Assembly: GCF_031326225.1 (NCBI RefSeq) | Contig: NZ_CP133720.1 | Coordinates: 1,922,001-1,986,000, forward strand | Reading direction: 5' to 3' | Length of the DNA stretch: 64,000 nucleotides | Source: Undibacterium cyanobacteriorum | GTDB lineage: Bacteria > Pseudomonadota > Gammaproteobacteria > Burkholderiales > Burkholderiaceae_D | Shown: piece after piece, positions 62,658-64,000 of the stretch | Numbering within the stretch: position 1 is the stretch's first letter | Layout: every line of letters begins with the position of its first letter | Notes under the pieces: model-generated | The model's input: the letters and a program-made list of their open reading frames with translations, nothing else | The model's database searches: none | What the model was told of the DNA's origin: nothing | Program-made: the position numbers and the translations under genes

Positions 62658-63785
62658 ATGAATGTGAGTAATGAACTCGATTCGAAACAAGTAATTCTGA
62701 TAGTGGATGACACCCCCGACAATATCACTCTTCTTTCTGCTCTTCTTAAGGATATTTATAAGATCAAGATCGCCACAAATGGCGTGAAAGCTTTGCATAT
62801 TGCCTCGACTCAGCCGAGTCCCGATCTTATCTTGCTCGATGTGATGATGCCGGAAATGGATGGCTACGAAACCTGTAAACGTCTGAAAGAAAATCCACTT
62901 ACAGCCGAAATTCCTGTCATCTTCTTGACTGCGAAAAGCCAGGTATCGGACGAAGAAATGGGATTGAAGTTAGGTGCGGTTGATTACATCAGCAAACCTG
63001 TTAGCCCGCCGATTGTATTAGCACGCGTAGCAACACAACTTCATTTGGTGCGCGCACGGAATTTATTGCAGGACCAAAACAAGCATCTTGAAACCTTGGT
63101 GCAAGACCGTACGCGTAAGCTTGCAAAGATGCAGGATGCGATCATTATGGCCATGGCGTCGCTCGCTGAGACCAGAGATAACGAGACGGGTAATCATATT
63201 CGACGAACGCAAAACTACGTTGCCGCATTGGCTCGTCAGTTGAAAGATCACCCTCGGTTTTCGCATGAGCTTACTGACGAAAATATTGAGCTCCTGTACA
63301 AATCAGCGCCATTGCATGATATCGGTAAAGTCGGTATTCCCGACAATATCCTGCTCAAGCCAGGTAAGCTCGACGTCGAAGAATTTGAAGTGATGAAGCA
63401 GCACACCAATTATGGACGTGAGACGATCTTGACGGTGGAACGTTATCTTGGTGAGAGTAATGAATTCCTGCGTTTTGCACGTGAGATTACCTATTCGCAT
63501 CAAGAAAAATGGGATGGCTCAGGTTATCCTGAAAACCTTTCTGGCGATGCGATTCCCATCTCTGCGCGTTTAATGGCGGTTGCCGACGTGTATGATGCTT
63601 TGATTTCGAAACGCGTTTACAAGCCAGCGTTTAGTCACGAGGAGGCGATCGATATCATGCGCAAAGGGAAGGGCACGCACTTTGATCCGGATATCTTGGA
63701 TGTGTTCTTGCGTATCACTGAAGAGTTCCGCGATATCGCCATGCGTTATCGTCAAAACGAAGAGGGTGAGTCGGAGATTTATTAA
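62658..63785 (+). CDS. Response regulator with HD-GYP phosphodiesterase domain
   Basis: A 375-residue protein. Receiver at about 12-130 with VDDTPDN, Asp in LILLDVMMPEMDG, FLTAKS switch and SKPV Lys. A short helical linker leads to an HD-GYP domain at about 160-365, with NETGNHIRRTQNYV, the metal-binding HDIGKVGIPD and the signature HQEKWDGSGYPENLSG, IPISARLMAVADVYDAL. It should hydrolyse cyclic di-GMP when activated by phosphorylation. AAAGGTGGATT is just before the ATG. The large hybrid kinase upstream has no phosphodiesterase domain and ends in Hpt, so this is its probable output. Confidence 0.95.
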   Translation: MNVSNELDSKQVILIVDDTPDNITLLSALLKDIYKIKIATNGVKALHIASTQPSPDLILLDVMMPEMDGYETCKRLKENPLTAEIPVIFLTAKSQVSDEEMGLKLGAVDYISKPVSPPIVLARVATQLHLVRARNLLQDQNKHLETLVQDRTRKLAKMQDAIIMAMASLAETRDNETGNHIRRTQNYVAALARQLKDHPRFSHELTDENIELLYKSAPLHDIGKVGIPDNILLKPGKLDVEEFEVMKQHTNYGRETILTVERYLGESNEFLRFAREITYSHQEKWDGSGYPENLSGDAIPISARLMAVADVYDALISKRVYKPAFSHEEAIDIMRKGKGTHFDPDILDVFLRITEEFRDIAMRYRQNEEGESEIY

Positions 63786-63809
63786 GGCTTCTCGAAGGTT
63801 GCAAAAAGC

Positions 63810-63839
63810 AAAAAGCGCAGTTTGAAGACTGCGCTTTTT
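63810..63839. terminator. Bidirectional rho-independent terminator
   Basis: A perfect 12-base-pair stem, AAAAAGCGCAGT (63810-63821) with ACTGCGCTTTTT (63828-63839), loop TTGAAG, followed by GTTTG. The A-run and T-run make it usable in both directions, ending the HD-GYP gene and the convergent gene at the right edge. Confidence 0.9.
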
Positions 63840-63880
63840 GTTTGTTCGCGTATCGCTCGCTAACTTTTTGATTGCTGCAA

Positions 63881-64000
63881 TTAGTCGAACACTGGCGTTT
63901 CCACACCCAAAATTTTGTGTAATTTTGGTGAGGTGGTGGTGTACTGCATATGGATTTTCTTTTCAGGGAAAATGTATGGAGCAGCGCCGAACGCAGCCAA
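63881..64000 (-). CDS. Unidentified gene, 3' end only
   Basis: The last 39 codons and stop (TAA, complement at 63881-63883) of a minus-strand gene that begins beyond the right edge. The readable end is AAFGAAPYIFPEKKIHMQY then TTTSPKLHKILGVETPVFD. I do not recognise the family. Support for it being real is the open frame to the edge, plausible amino-acid usage and the terminator 41 bases downstream. Confidence 0.5.
   Translation of the reverse strand: MAAFGAAPYIFPEKKIHMQYTTTSPKLHKILGVETPVFD

Noticed and set aside
1..64000. CRISPR arrays, insertion sequences or prophage
   Set aside because: No regularly spaced repeats with spacers, no transposase or integrase motifs and no phage structural genes were seen in any frame.

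Overview
The window looks like chromosomal DNA from a flagellated, polyhydroxybutyrate-metabolising betaproteobacterium, most likely Burkholderiales and perhaps an Oxalobacteraceae member such as an Undibacterium-like organism. This rests on gene content and order (rpoZ-gmk-yicC next to spoT, a kinase/phosphatase pair beside rph-rdgB-hemW, a Cys-type intracellular PHA depolymerase, a YcgR/FlhB-C/FliK-like set after fliST). No 16S gene is present, so the genus is inference. I see no insertion sequence, integrase, phage gene or CRISPR array.

Layout. 1-4.8 kb: the start of an SH3-like gene, a membrane-anchored SPFH/band-7 protein, and a two-component pair (OmpR-type regulator and histidine kinase). 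4.9-26.4 kb: a large flagellar block, nearly all on the minus strand. In transcription order it holds fliC, flaG, fliD-fliS-fliT, a FliK-like protein, an FlhB C-terminal homologue and a YcgR-type PilZ brake, then fliF-G-H-I-J-K, then fliL-M-N-O-P-Q-R, ending in a bifunctional NAD(P)HX repair gene. fliE alone is on the plus strand, divergent from fliF. Sigma-28-like promoters with 15-base spacing precede fliC and fliD.

26.8-34.8 kb: a plus-strand run of seven further genes behind a TPR/O-GlcNAc-transferase-like protein. Their products are glucose-1-phosphate cytidylyltransferase, CDP-glucose 4,6-dehydratase, a 3,5-epimerase, a zinc-finger C-methyltransferase, a hexapeptide acyltransferase, an NAD-dependent reductase/epimerase and a CmcI-type methyltransferase. 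Together they read as a pathway for a CDP-activated, C-methyl-branched 6-deoxysugar, probably used to glycosylate the Ser/Thr-rich flagellin encoded alongside. This is the most interesting system in the window.

34.8-47.1 kb: a diguanylate cyclase, a NarL-type regulator whose receiver has lost its phosphorylatable Asp, greB, then spoT-rpoZ-gmk-yicC on the minus strand, and a Ser/Thr kinase, PP2C phosphatase, rph, rdgB and hemW on the plus strand. 47.3-53.8 kb: an HDOD protein with a PAS-GGDEF-EAL protein, tRNA-Ser(UGA), a patatin-like lipoprotein, an NlpC/P60 hydrolase and PHA depolymerase. 54-63.8 kb: two very large, divergently transcribed TPR-containing hybrid histidine kinases and an HD-GYP response regulator. 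The right edge holds the 3' end of an unidentified minus-strand gene.

Recurring themes are motility and cyclic-di-GMP control (diguanylate cyclase, EAL and HD-GYP phosphodiesterases, YcgR) and phosphorelay signalling.
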